This document shows positions 9,570 through 19,600 of a DNA stretch of 64,000 nucleotides, piece after piece (the stretch's first letter is position 1; each line of letters opens with the position of its first letter). A model generated the notes under the pieces. That model searched no databases. It worked only from the letters and a program-made list of their open reading frames with translations, and was not told the DNA's origin. This stretch comes from Peterkaempfera podocarpi (GTDB lineage: Bacteria; Actinomycetota; Actinomycetes; Streptomycetales; Streptomycetaceae), in contig NZ_CP162102.1 in assembly GCF_042466665.1 (NCBI RefSeq), forward strand, positions 1,240,001-1,304,000, in the 5' to 3' direction. Both the position numbers and the translations under genes were made by a program.

Positions 9570-9588
9570 TTAGGTAAGGCTTACCTTA
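9570..9588 (-). promoter_or_regulatory. iron box (DmdR1/IdeR/DtxR operator)
   Basis: TTAGGTAAGGCTTACCTTA is a 19-base inverted repeat matching the actinobacterial iron-box pattern TTAGGTTAGGCTAACCTAA at most positions. It lies 15 bases upstream of the DUF2470 start codon, where a bound Fe-DmdR1 dimer would block transcription. The match is read directly; regulation is inferred. Confidence 0.85.
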
Positions 9589-10166
9589 GTGGCGTTGTCG
9601 CAGACCTCCAAGTCCCAGCGGCCCTCTTCCTCCCGGCCCGGGGCAGGGAGGTGGTCGAGCAGCCCTCGGATCCGGAGCCCGGTCGTCAACGGCCAGGCAG
9701 GTCTCGACGGGACGGAGCGATCCTTGAGCCACGCCGCCCGTCGCCCGGTCGGCGGCGGAGACGCGGGTGCGATACCCGGACCCGCCCACCGCACTACGCC
9801 GCCGTCGCCGCCCTCGCCGCCCTCGCCGCGAGGGGACGCCTCGATCCCAAGCTGTGTGATACCGCGCCGGACCGGGAGTGCGACGACGCGCCACGCCTGG
9901 TGCCCGGCCGCCCGCCCTGGACCTCAATGGACTTTCGCGCCGGGCCGTCCGGGGCTAGAGTTCGGACCTGGCGCAGTGATCCACGAGGAGCTGAACACAT
10001 GCCCGGTCGTCCGAGCGCGCGTTGACGTTGTAGGCCGTGAACGGCCTGTCATCGCGTGCTGCCCTTGATGTTGCGGCACAGCGAGCCTTCCCCTGCCCGT
10101 GAACCGTCGGTGCACCTCTGGGCTGCCCGGCGGCGGGCTTCGTTGTCGCCGACCCAAGGACTCCCC
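9589..10166. other. gene-free divergent region
   Basis: This lies between the iron box and the MFS gene start. A minus-strand frame ending at 9570 (about 75 codons) shows no recognisable domain and stops inside the iron box, so I do not call it. No RNA gene or repeat is evident. The stretch should contain the MFS promoter, and the iron box could also influence it. Confidence 0.45.
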
Positions 10167-11771
10167 GTGCCGTCCGCTTCCTCCCCGGTACCCGATTCCG
10201 GCCGACCCGCCCCCTCGAACCTGTGGCGGGACGGCGACTTCCGCAGCCTCTGGATGGGCCAGACCGCCTCCCAACTCGGCGAGCAGGCCAGTCTGGTGGT
10301 TCTGCCGCTCTTCGCCGTCCTGACGCTCAACGCCAGTGCCGGCCAACTGGGTGCCCTCCGCGCGGTGGGACAGGCGCCGATCCTGCTGCTCTCGCTCTTC
10401 GTCGGCGCATGGGTGGACAGGTGGCGCACCCGCACGGTGATGGTCCTGGCGGATGTCGGCCGAACCGTGACCCTGGGCGCCGCTGCCGTCGCCGGACTCC
10501 TCGGCTGGCTCGGCCTGCCCGCGCTGATCCTGGTCGCCTTCGCCGTCGGGGCCCTCTCCGTCTTCTTCGATGTGGCCTACCAGGCCTCCCTCGTAAGGCT
10601 GGTGAGCCGCGACCACCTGGTGCGGGGCAACAGCGCGCTCGAGGGCAGCCGCTCCGCGGCGCAGATCGGCGGACCCGCCCTCGGCGGGGCATTGGTCTCC
10701 CTGGTGTCGGCCCCGATCGCTGCCGCGTCCAGCGCGCTGTTCTTCGCGCTGTCGTTCCTGTCGATCCGGCGTATCCGCCGGACCGAATCGCTCCCGGAGC
10801 CCGCGGAGTGTCCCCCTCGGGTGTGGCGGCGGATCCATGAGGGCCTGCGCTTCGTCGCCGGCGACACCTCGCTGCGCACCGTGTGCCTCGCCTCGGCCGC
10901 CTACCAGTTCTCCCTCGCGGCCACCATGACCGTCTATCTGCTCTTTCTGCCACGGGAACTGCACCTGTCGGGCACCGCCGTCGGGCTGGCGCTCGCAGCC
11001 ACAGGGCCGGGCGCGCTCCTGGGCTCACTGCTGGCAGCCCGCCTGCCCGGCCGGTTCGGTCACGGCGCGGTCATGGTGTACTCGGCGGCACTGGGCGACG
11101 GCGTGCTGTTGTGCGTTCCCACGCTGCACGGCCCCGCCGCGGTGACGGTTCCCGTGCTCCTTGCGGTCAACTTCGTGTTCGGGACCGTCGGCCAGTTGGT
11201 GAGCGTCACCGTCATGGCCGTCCGGCAAGCCGTCACCCCGGACGGGATGCAGGGCCGCGCGGCCGCGACGATCACATGTGTCGGCATGGGACTGACCCCA
11301 CTCGGCTCCCTGCTCGGCGGACTTCTCGCGGTGGAATGGGGGCTGCGCACCAGCCTCGCGGTGACGGCCGCAGGGATGCTGCTCTCCCCGCTGCTGATGG
11401 CTCTCTCCCCCTCGCCCGCATGGGACGGACCATTCCGGCAGCGCAGGACGCCCCGTCGGCGGCGCTGCCTCCGGAGCTCCGCGAGACGGCCTTCAGCGAG
11501 ACCGGCAGCTGCCCTTCGGGTGATACCGAATGACCTCTCACGCTGGTCATGGATACGCCCTTCGCACGGTGCGCGAAGCCCTCGTGAACCGGAGCATGCG
11601 GGATCCCCGAGCGGTGGGGCCCGCCCGGCGCAGCCGGGAACCGCAGAGCGCGGAGGGGGGTTGTCCCGGGCACGGAGTCGCGCGCGGAATCGCCACGGTG
11701 GGCGTGGTTGTGCGGCTCTGGGATCGCTCAGTGCCCAGGGCCGACGAACGGGTCACGACGCAGAGGCGTGA
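10167..11771 (+). CDS. MFS transporter (EntS-like exporter), 3' end probably frameshifted
   Basis: GTG 10167 is chosen for AAGGA six bases upstream. The first helix follows NLWRDGDFRSLWMGQTASQL, typical of MFS_3/EntS-like exporters, and about 12 hydrophobic segments run to residue 415. After MALSPSP the frame turns into an Arg/Pro-rich tail ending at 11771. If one C is added to the C5 run at 11407-11411, the protein instead ends LSPLARMGRTIPAAQDAP...SGDTE with TGA at 11531-11533, a normal MFS terminus. The true gene therefore probably spans 10167-11533. EntS homologues export siderophores, and an iron box lies in the region upstream, but the substrate is unknown. Confidence 0.85.
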   Translation: MPSASSPVPDSGRPAPSNLWRDGDFRSLWMGQTASQLGEQASLVVLPLFAVLTLNASAGQLGALRAVGQAPILLLSLFVGAWVDRWRTRTVMVLADVGRTVTLGAAAVAGLLGWLGLPALILVAFAVGALSVFFDVAYQASLVRLVSRDHLVRGNSALEGSRSAAQIGGPALGGALVSLVSAPIAAASSALFFALSFLSIRRIRRTESLPEPAECPPRVWRRIHEGLRFVAGDTSLRTVCLASAAYQFSLAATMTVYLLFLPRELHLSGTAVGLALAATGPGALLGSLLAARLPGRFGHGAVMVYSAALGDGVLLCVPTLHGPAAVTVPVLLAVNFVFGTVGQLVSVTVMAVRQAVTPDGMQGRAAATITCVGMGLTPLGSLLGGLLAVEWGLRTSLAVTAAGMLLSPLLMALSPSPAWDGPFRQRRTPRRRRCLRSSARRPSARPAAALRVIPNDLSRWSWIRPSHGARSPREPEHAGSPSGGARPAQPGTAERGGGLSRARSRARNRHGGRGCAALGSLSAQGRRTGHDAEA

Positions 11772-11811
11772 GCAGGACCGAGCTGCCGGAACGGAGAACC
11801 AGGGAGGCTGC

Positions 11812-12144
11812 ATGGGTGAGGTCGTCCCGTATCTGGTCGTGGTCGCCGGCGTTGCCGCGGTGCTGGGCTCATTCACCTGGCTGAAGCGCGTCATCCGGCG
11901 CCGCGGCCTGGCCGGATCGGCCATCGCGGGAGCCCTGGCCTCGTACGAGGAGGCCATGCGGATCACCGCCCATGACTCCCACCACGAGGTCCGGGCGCAG
12001 GCCGAACGCCGGGCGCCGGTCCTGTCGCCCGGCGATCCGGAATGGACCGGGCACCGGGCAGCCGTTCAGCACGATGCAACCGGGCGTCCGACCGGCGCGG
12101 CAGGCGGGCGGGTGCGCCGCCGGTTGCGGCGGCGTCGGGCCTGA
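11812..12144 (+). CDS. small single-pass membrane protein
   Basis: 110 residues from ATG 11812, with AGGGAGG directly upstream. One N-terminal membrane helix (VVPYLVVVAGVAAVLGSFTW) is followed by a basic cytoplasmic patch (KRVIRRRG), a helical segment (ALASYEEAMRITAHDSHHEV) and an Arg-rich tail. I do not recognise a named family. It follows the MFS gene on the same strand but with a 278-bp gap if that gene ends at 11533. Confidence 0.65.
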   Translation: MGEVVPYLVVVAGVAAVLGSFTWLKRVIRRRGLAGSAIAGALASYEEAMRITAHDSHHEVRAQAERRAPVLSPGDPEWTGHRAAVQHDATGRPTGAAGGRVRRRLRRRRA

Positions 12145-12353
12145 GCCGGTTGCCCCTCGTCGTCCGCTGCGCCAACCCCGGTGCTCTGCGGCGACGCACC
12201 GCGACTCCCCATGACCCGCCGGACGGCTCGAACAGCCGGGACCGTCGGCTGTACGGACCGGACCGGACCAGGATGTTCACCGGGTTGCGGCAGCGCGGCG
12301 GGAGGCCCGGATATTGGTTTCGTGCCACGGTGGAAGCGCCCTACTGTGGCACG

Positions 12354-12887
12354 GTGACGACTCAGGTGATCATTCTCAACGGTGGTTCCAGCTCGGGGAA
12401 GTCCGGGATCGTACGGTGCCTCCAGGCCGTGCTGCCCGATCCATGGCTGGCGTTCGGGTGTGACTCCTTCGTCGATGCCATGCCCGCGAAGATGCAGGCG
12501 TCGGACGCAGGGATCCGGATCGCGGCGGACGGCGGGGTGAGCGTCGGGGCGGATTTCATGGCACTGGACGCGGCCTGGACGCAGGGCATCGCGGCAATGG
12601 CCCGTGCCGGTGCCCGAGTCGTCATCGACGACGTCTTCCTCGGCGGAGCGGCGTCCCAGCAGCGGTGGCAGAAGGTTCTGGACGGCGTGGCCGTGCTGTG
12701 GGTCGGGGTCAGGTGTGACAGTGCGGTCGCTGCAGGCCGTGAGATCGCGCGGGGAGACCGGGTGCAGGGGATGGCTGCGATGCAGGCCGAGGTGGTTCAC
12801 CAGGGGGTGTTCTACGACGTGGAGGTGGACACGACGCACACCGAGTCCCTGGCGTGCGCGCGAGCCATCGCCGCCCACCTCGGCTGA
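12354..12887 (+). CDS. chloramphenicol phosphotransferase-like kinase
   Basis: 177 residues from GTG 12354. The Walker A motif NGGSSSGKSGIVRCLQ at the N-terminus, followed by PWLAFGCDSFVDAMP with the probable catalytic Asp, matches the CPT family. This family O-phosphorylates chloramphenicol in its producer S. venezuelae. AGARVVIDDVFLGG is the Walker B-like strand and VGVRCDSAVAAGREIARGDR carries the lid arginines. Length equals the family norm (about 178). No ribosome binding site is visible; TACTGT at 12342-12347 sits where a -10 box would give a leaderless transcript starting at the GTG. There is no chloramphenicol cluster here, so the natural substrate is open. Confidence 0.88.
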   Translation: MTTQVIILNGGSSSGKSGIVRCLQAVLPDPWLAFGCDSFVDAMPAKMQASDAGIRIAADGGVSVGADFMALDAAWTQGIAAMARAGARVVIDDVFLGGAASQQRWQKVLDGVAVLWVGVRCDSAVAAGREIARGDRVQGMAAMQAEVVHQGVFYDVEVDTTHTESLACARAIAAHLG

Positions 12888-12974
12888 CCGCCGGACCAAG
12901 GGCGGGGCCGTCCTGGTCCACCTGCTGGACGGTCCGTCCACCGCCGTGGACCACCGGGGCCGTGACGGCCTCGG

Positions 12975-13280
12975 TTCGCGGCGTGCTCGCGGGAGGAGCC
13001 GCCCTGGCCGTGGTTCTCTCCCCCGACGATCAGATGGCCGCCTTCGCCGCGGACGGCCGCCGCCCGCTGCGGGTACTCCAGGTCGATCCAAGTGAGGGTG
13101 AACTCGGCGTGCTTGGGGATGTTGGAGCGGTACGGCATCGCGCGGGCTCCGACCGGAGAGATCTCACTCCTGGGTGAGGGTCTGGTCGACCCGCAGGGCG
13201 ATCTCCTCACCGGGCTCCGTCCGGCCGTCCAGCAGATGGTCGGCGCTCAGCCGGTGGGTCACCCCGGCGCTGGTGTTCAT
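12975..13280 (-). pseudogene. aconitate hydratase remnant (N- and C-terminal pieces joined by a deletion)
   Basis: Reading from ATG 13280, the product starts HRLSADHLLDGRTEPGEEIA and LRVDQTLTQ, the N-terminus of a mitochondrial-type aconitase. It hits TGA at about 13165. Directly there, in another frame, EISPVGARAMPYRSNIPKHA, then LIVGGENHGQGGSSREHAA, appear; these belong near the C-terminal swivelling domain of the same enzyme. Roughly the middle 500 residues, including the Fe-S cysteines, are missing, and similarity ends after SSREHAA. The ATG overlaps the polX stop as ATGA, so the remnant keeps its translational coupling. It cannot encode an enzyme. Confidence 0.8.
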
Positions 13281-15013
13281 CCGTTGCCGTCCTTGCCGCC
13301 CTTGCGCAGGAAGCGGCGCAGCCGGGTCAGCGGCCAGGTGTTGATCACGTCGTCGCTGGTCAGCCAGCCGCGCTGTGCGGTGCCGACCCCGTAGCGCATG
13401 GCGTCCAGGTGCAGGGTGGAGTGGGCGTCGCTGTTGACGGCGAACTTCACCCCGTGCCGTCGGGCCCGCAGGATGTGCTCGTCGCACAGGTCGAGCCGCT
13501 CGGGCTGGGCGTTGATCTCCAGCGCGGTGCCGGTGCGGGCGCAGGCGGCGAAGACCGCGTCGAGGTCGGCGTCGACGCCGGGCCGCTTGCCGATGATGCG
13601 TGTGGTGGGGTGGCCGATGATGTTGACGCAGGGGTTTTCGCAGGCCCGGACCAGGCGGCGGGTCATCGCCTCCGCCGACTGGTTGAAGTGGGAGTGGACG
13701 GAGGCCACACACAGGTCGAAGCCGCGCAGGAACTCCTCCGGCCAGTCCACCCCGCCGTCGGGGTCGATGTTGAGTTCGGTGCCGTGCAGCAGCCGCATCC
13801 GGCGGTGCCTGCCGTCCAGGGCCCGGAGCTGTTCCCGCTGGGCGAGCATCTTCTCCTCGGTCATCCGCTGCATGGCGAGGTCAGGGGCGTGGTCGGTGAT
13901 CGCGAAGTAGGCGTAGCCACGGGCCGCGGCGGCCTCCACCATCTGCTCCAGGGTCGCCAGGCCGTCGGTGAGGTCGGTGTGGGAGTGCAGGTCGCCGCGG
14001 AGGTCGTCCTGGGTGACCAGTTCGGGCAGTTCTCCCCTGAGCCCGGCGGTGACCTCGCCGCGGTCCTCGCGCAGCGTCGGCGGGATCCAGGGCAGACCCA
14101 GCCTGGCGTAGACGTCCTCCTCGGTCCTGGAGACCAACAGGTCGCCGCTCTCGGTGTCGAACAGGCCGTACTCCGAGAGCTTGAGCTTGTGGTGCACGGC
14201 CAGCTCGCGGGTGCGGATGTTGTGGGCCTTGGAGCCGGTGAAGTACTGCAGTCCGGCGCCCCAGGACTCGGGGGGCACCACCCGCAGGTCGACCTGGAGT
14301 CCCCTGGTGGTGCGGATCGATGTCTTCTTGGCGCCGCCCACCACGATCTCGGCCACCTGCGGCAGTTCGGTGAAGGCCCGCATGAAGGGCTCGGACTCGG
14401 CGGCGGCGACCAGGATGTCGACGTCACCGATGGTCTCCCGCATCCGGCGCAGCGATCCCGCATAGGTGCAGCGTTCGCAGCCGGCCACCTGGGAGAGTGC
14501 CGCGACGACCTCCTCGGCCACCTCCATGGCCACATCGATCGGCACCCGCCCGCCGGCCGCCCGGAGCAGCTCGATGCCGTGCAGGATGTTCTCCTCGGTC
14601 CTGGGACCGAAGCCCTTCAGCCCGCGCAGCCGCTCCGCAGCGATGGCCTCGGTGAGTTCCGCGACAGTGGAGATGCCGAGCTCCTCATGGAGGACCATGG
14701 CCTTGCGCGGGCCGAGGGTGGGGATGGCGAGCAGTTCCCGCACCCCGGCGGGGATCTGCTCGCGCACCTCCTCCACCGCGGGCAGCCGCCCGGTCTGCAG
14801 ATACTCCACGACCTTCTCCGCGATCGACTTCCCCACGTTCGGGATCTCGCGGAGGCCTTTGACGTCGAGGCCTGCGACATCGGTGTGGTGGCCGCCGACA
14901 GCGCGCGCGGCCTTCTCGTAGGCACGCGCCTTGAATGCGTCCCCACCGGTGATCAGTAGCAGGTCGGCGTACTCCTGGAGCAGCGCCTCGACCTCCTTGT
15001 TGCGCCGGGCCAC
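13277..15013 (-). CDS. polX: DNA polymerase/3'-5' exonuclease PolX
   Basis: 578 residues from GTG 15013, which gives the standard start ARRNKEVEALLQEYADLL. In order: the 8-kDa-like domain with two HhH motifs (LREIPNVGKSIAEKV; LKGFGPRTEENIL), the Pol beta-type palm with the metal-binding pair IGDVDILVAA, and a C-terminal PHP exonuclease domain (GDLHSHTDLTDG, ITDHAPDLAM, HGTELNIDPDG, VNSDAHSTLHL) with its metal-binding His/Asp residues intact. PolX fills short gaps in base-excision repair. The stop overlaps the start of the aconitase remnant (ATGA). An Arg/Pro-rich frame extends upstream of the start and is probably not translated. Confidence 0.93.
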   Translation of the reverse strand: MARRNKEVEALLQEYADLLLITGGDAFKARAYEKAARAVGGHHTDVAGLDVKGLREIPNVGKSIAEKVVEYLQTGRLPAVEEVREQIPAGVRELLAIPTLGPRKAMVLHEELGISTVAELTEAIAAERLRGLKGFGPRTEENILHGIELLRAAGGRVPIDVAMEVAEEVVAALSQVAGCERCTYAGSLRRMRETIGDVDILVAAAESEPFMRAFTELPQVAEIVVGGAKKTSIRTTRGLQVDLRVVPPESWGAGLQYFTGSKAHNIRTRELAVHHKLKLSEYGLFDTESGDLLVSRTEEDVYARLGLPWIPPTLREDRGEVTAGLRGELPELVTQDDLRGDLHSHTDLTDGLATLEQMVEAAAARGYAYFAITDHAPDLAMQRMTEEKMLAQREQLRALDGRHRRMRLLHGTELNIDPDGGVDWPEEFLRGFDLCVASVHSHFNQSAEAMTRRLVRACENPCVNIIGHPTTRIIGKRPGVDADLDAVFAACARTGTALEINAQPERLDLCDEHILRARRHGVKFAVNSDAHSTLHLDAMRYGVGTAQRGWLTSDDVINTWPLTRLRRFLRKGGKDGNG

Positions 15014-15380
15014 ACAGCCCAGTCTGGAGGACGCGGGCGGTCCGCGCCCCTCGACTGCGGGACGGCGGAGGAGAGCACCGGCGAGGCGGTGGCGCGGGAA
15101 CGGTGACGGTGGTGGTCGGGCCGGAAATTGCAGGGGGAGGTCCAGGTCCTGGCACCTGGTGATACTGGTCGGTGGGTCTGCGCAGTCCTGTCGGAGCAGG
15201 CGGGATGCGGTCCGAGCGGGGCTGCCCGGGTGCCTGGGCCCGCACCGGCGCCGCAACCGCCTCCCTGCACATGGCGCCACCCCGCGACAGGCCCAAGCAG
15301 CCGGTGATCGGTGGTTCAGGTTCAGCCACCACCGATCACGGAGCGGCAGCGTTCCCTCGGTGAACCCTTCCGAGAGGAAG
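15014..15380. other. gene-free stretch upstream of polX
   Basis: Contains the polX promoter region (not identifiable by eye) and a strong hairpin at 15304-15339 that belongs to the regulator gene ending at 15381. No gene is supported. Confidence 0.5.
15304..15339 (-). terminator. hairpin terminator after the ArsR-type regulator
   Basis: GTGATCGGTGGT (15304-15315) and ACCACCGATCAC (15328-15339) form a perfect 12-bp stem with a 12-base loop. It lies about 40 bases beyond the stop of the regulator gene at 15381 and ahead of polX. Confidence 0.65.
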
Positions 15381-16376
15381 TCAGCACCTCTCCGAGGTGT
15401 TGAGGAGTGCCAGGCCGAGGGGGGTGAGGCTGTGCAGCACAGAGTTCCGGTGGCGGAGGGAGTGGATCAGTCCGGCTTCGCGAAGAACGGAGGCGTGTTC
15501 GCTTGCGCTCGCGGGTGCGACACCTGCGTGAGCGGCCAACTCCTTGGTGGAACAGCCCTGATGATCCGCGATGGTGGTCAGCACCATGGTGCGGGTACGG
15601 CCCAGGAGCGTGGCCACACCGGGGTGGCCCGTCTGGCCGGGTACGGAGGCAGGGGTGAGCTCGGATGCAGACGGGTCCGGATAGGCGGGGTAGCTCACGG
15701 AAACGGGCTGGTTGTCGGTCACCACGGTCCGTCTGCAGAACATCGACGGAATGAGCATCAGGCCTTGCCCTTGCAGGTGGAGGTCGCGGTCGGCCCCGTT
15801 CACCATCCGCACCTCCAGAACCGGCGGGTTCCACCGCATCCACTGGGGGTTGGCCCGGGTCAGCAGCTGCTCGACACCGCCGACGAGCACCTGCTGGAGG
15901 CGCAGCGTCTGATCGGCCGCCAGATGTCCTGTGAGCTGGGCCCAGTACGGGGCCAGCAGGCATGCATGCAGGTGGCTGAGCCCTGCGCAGAGCTCGGCCA
16001 GCAGAGAGGGATCGTCTGCCAGGCGGCCGGCCCACGCAGGTAGGGAGGGATGGTGATCTGCCGCCTCCAGCAGACTCGCCCGGATGCGTTCGCGAGGTGT
16101 GCTGCGTACCTGGTCCACGAGTTCTTCGACGGTGCCCGCTTTGACGGGGCTGAGGAAGCCCGGCGAGCATCCCACGGCGGGTATGAGGGCCAGGACCATG
16201 CGAGCTTGGGCAGACAGCTGTGCACGGGCATGGCGCCGCCAGGCGTCGAGCCGGGCGGGCTCGCTGCGGCTCTGCAGGGCTCGCGCTGCCAGTTCCACCT
16301 CGTGCAGCGGCATCGGCCCTTCGGCCACACGTGTCCGGGCCAGGTCCTGAACGGTGAAGTGTATGCGGTAGACCAT
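15381..16376 (-). CDS. ArsR-type winged-helix transcriptional regulator with DUF5937-like N-terminus
   Basis: 331 residues. The N-terminal 240 residues (MVYRIHFTVQDLARTRV, then a mixed alpha/beta region with WNPPVLEV and GQGLMLIPSMF) match the sensor region common to long streptomycete ArsR-like regulators. The C-terminal winged helix (STKELAAHAGVAPASASEHA, VLREAGLIHSLRHRNSVLHSLTPLG) binds DNA. No metal-binding CxC is present, so the ligand is unknown. The gene is divergent from the large subtilase gene 272 bp away, an arrangement that suggests it controls that protease. Its terminator is at 15304-15339. Confidence 0.85.
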   Translation of the reverse strand: MVYRIHFTVQDLARTRVAEGPMPLHEVELAARALQSRSEPARLDAWRRHARAQLSAQARMVLALIPAVGCSPGFLSPVKAGTVEELVDQVRSTPRERIRASLLEAADHHPSLPAWAGRLADDPSLLAELCAGLSHLHACLLAPYWAQLTGHLAADQTLRLQQVLVGGVEQLLTRANPQWMRWNPPVLEVRMVNGADRDLHLQGQGLMLIPSMFCRRTVVTDNQPVSVSYPAYPDPSASELTPASVPGQTGHPGVATLLGRTRTMVLTTIADHQGCSTKELAAHAGVAPASASEHASVLREAGLIHSLRHRNSVLHSLTPLGLALLNTSERC

Positions 16377-16648
16377 GGCAACCTGGGGCGGTCCTTCCGG
16401 AATGTCGTTCTTCGGGCCAGGCCGAATCAGGTCGACATGGTACGCGCCCCGAGGTGAGGCTGAGCCCCACAGTTAGCAGGAGTTAACGGCGCACGGGCAC
16501 CGGAGCGGCCACGAGTTGGGCGTGCAGCACATGACCGATGTATCCCCGGGCCCGGGTGCACGGTCGATGCACGCAGCTGCAGGTGGTGGCGGCGGATGCC
16601 CGACGACGTATGGGTTCCTGCGTCCTCCACCGCACCCGAGAGGTCTCC

Positions 16649-19600
16649 TTGCCCATCTCTCTCATACGCCGGCCAGGGCGGATCGCGCTTGCCGCAGGCG
16701 TCGCTCTGGCAATAGGGGTCGTACCGGCCACCGCCGCGGTACCCGCGGGCTCCCGTCCCGTACCGCCCGTCGGCGCCGTCCACCAGTCATCCGGTGGCGT
16801 CGGCATGCACAGCATCACCCTGATCACCGGTGACAAGGTCACGATCGGCACCGCCGCCGACGGCACCACCGTCCAGACCCTGCAAAGCCCGACGGGAACC
16901 ACCACCGGTTTCCACCGCACCGTCCTCGACGGCTCGACATACGTCTACCCCGACGCCGCCCTGCCGTACATCAGCTCGGGGAGGCTCGACAAGCAGCTGT
17001 TCAATGTGACGCGGCTGATCGCGGACGGCTACGACGACGCGCACACCGACCAGCTGCCGCTCATCGTCCGCTACACCGACACCGCGGCCAAGTCCCGTAC
17101 CCGGCCCAGGATGGCTGGCTCGACCGTCACCCATCGGCTGGACAGCGTTCAGGGCGCGGCCGTCGCGGAGAAGCGCGAGCAGGCGTCGGCTTTCTGGTCC
17201 GCACTCACCGGCGGTTCCGGCGCGGCGGCCCGCTCGGCGAACCCCGCCTTCGCGGGTGGTGTCGCCAAGGTCTGGCTCGACGGCAAGGTGAAGGCCGACC
17301 TGGCGGAGTCGACGGCCCAGATCGGCGCGCAGCAGGTCTGGGCGGAGGGCGACACCGGCCAGGGCGTCAGGGTTGCCGTGCTCGACTCGGGGGCGGACCT
17401 CGAACACCCTGACCTTGCCGGGCAGTTCGACGCCACCGCCAGCTTCGTGCCGAGCGAGCAGGAGATGACCGACTACGTCGGCCACGGCACCCATGTCGCC
17501 TCGACGATCGCCGGCACCGGCAGCGCCTCCGACGGCAAGGAGCGGGGCGTCGCCCCCGGCGCACGGCTGGCCATCGGCAAGGTGCTCAACGGCCGGGGCC
17601 AGGGTCAGGAGTCCTGGGTCATCGCGGGCATGGAATGGGCCGCCAAAGACGAGCAGGCCAGGATCATCAGCATGAGCCTGGGCGGCGACGGCGACGGCAC
17701 CGATCCGCTGAGCCAGGCGGTCAACCAGCTCAGCGCCGAGACCGGAGCCCTGTTCGTCATCGCTGCGGGCAACGCCGGCCCGAACAACATCGGCAGCCCG
17801 GGGGCCGCGGACGCCGCGCTGACGGTCGGCGCCGTCGACTCGGCGGACCACCTCGCCGACTTCTCCAGCCAGGGCCCGCGTCGCGGCGACGGAGGGCTGA
17901 AGCCCGAGATCACCGCCCCCGGCGTCGGCATCCTGGCGGCCCGTTCCAAGGACAGTTCGGTCGGCTCCGGATACTACACCACGATGAGCGGCACATCGAT
18001 GGCGACGCCGCATGTGGCCGGCGCGGCCGCGCTGCTGGCCGCCGCCCACCCCGGCTGGACCGGCCCGCAGCTGAAGGAGGCGCTGGTCAGCAGCGCCAAG
18101 GCGACCCCGGAGTACACCCCGTACCAGGCGGGCAGTGGACGGGTCGACGCCCTGGCAGCCGTGCATGCCTCGGTCTTCGCCACCGTCAGCGCCTACTCCG
18201 GCTTCCACACCTGGCCCACAAAGCCCGGGGAGACCGACGTCCAGAAGGTGACGTACACCAATGTGGGCGACGCCCCGGTCAGCCTGGACCTGGCGATGGA
18301 CGCCACCGTCGCTGCCGATGCGTTCTCCCTCTCCGAGAACCGGGTGACCGTTCCCGCGCACGGCACCGCCTCGGTGACGCTCACCGCGACGCTGGACCGC
18401 CTGCCGACCTTCCAGCCGGTCAGCGGCATGATCACCGGTACGGACGGCACCGGGGTGGTGCGGGCCCGGACGCTGATCGGCGCCGTCAGGGAGGGACCGC
18501 GGCACGACCTGACCATCGTCGCCAAGGACCGTTCGGGCAAGCCGCTCTCCGGCCGGGTCACCATCGTCTCGGCGCACAGCATGCCGACGGTGACCCTCGA
18601 CGCGTCCGGCACCGGCACCGTGCCTCAGCTGCCCACCGGTGCCTACAGCGGGTGGCTCCTCACCGATGTGCAGGGGGCCGATGGGCCTCACTCGCTGGGT
18701 CTGGCACTGCTCGCCTTCACCGGCGTCCAGTTGGACCACGACCTGACCATCACGCTGGACGCCCGCAAAGCCCGTCAGGTCCAGGCATCCGTACCCAAGG
18801 AGGCCACCGCGGTCCTGTCGCGGCTGGACATCAGCCAGTCGTTCGGCGCCAATTCCGAGACCGACTCGTTCATGCCCGGTGCTGTCTCGGAGGTACAGGG
18901 GCCCGACGCCTATGACAGCATCTGGACGCTCCCGGGCACCGGGGGCTCGACCGACGGCTTCAGGTTCGGCGCCCGCTTCCGCCTCGAGCAGCCGGCGCTG
19001 ACCCTGTCCAGGGGATCGAGGAGCTACGACGATCTTCTGGTCAAGCGGGCGGCCAAGCCGCTGCCGGCCGGAACCCGCAGACTGACGGCGGTCTTCGCCG
19101 GCGACGGCACGGCCGAGGCGCTGGCCGGCATGGACGTACGCGGCAAGGCCGTGGTGGTGCGGCGCAGCGACACGACCGCCATCGAGGAGCAGGCCAAGAC
19201 CGCCGCGGCGGCGGGCGCGCGACTGCTCCTGGTCGCCAACGACGGCATCGGCCGGCAGGATCCCTGGAACGAGCCCACCGACAGTACGGAGAGCCCGGCA
19301 CCGCTGACGGTGGCGACGCTCAACACCGACCAGGGCGCTGATCTGATCGACGCACTCCAGCGTGGCTCGGTCACCCTGAAGGTCAGCTCCCACCCCACCA
19401 CCGACTACCTCTACGACGTGGTGCACCACTGGTCCGGCTCCGTCCCGGCGTACCCGACCTGGCGGGTGCGGCCGAGCGACCTGGCCCGGGTGGACGTCTC
19501 GTTCCGCAACTACCGGCCGGAAAAGGCCTTCGAGTACCGCGGTGACATCTCGGACGGCTGGGGAGGTGTCTGGAGGGCCTTCCCGGTTCCCGCCCAGGGC

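Noticed and set aside
9570..9794. A 74-codon minus-strand frame ending in the iron box
   Set aside because: Its end looks somewhat protein-like (GRWDLEVCDNAT), but there is no start with a ribosome binding site or recognisable family, and the stop lies in the operator.
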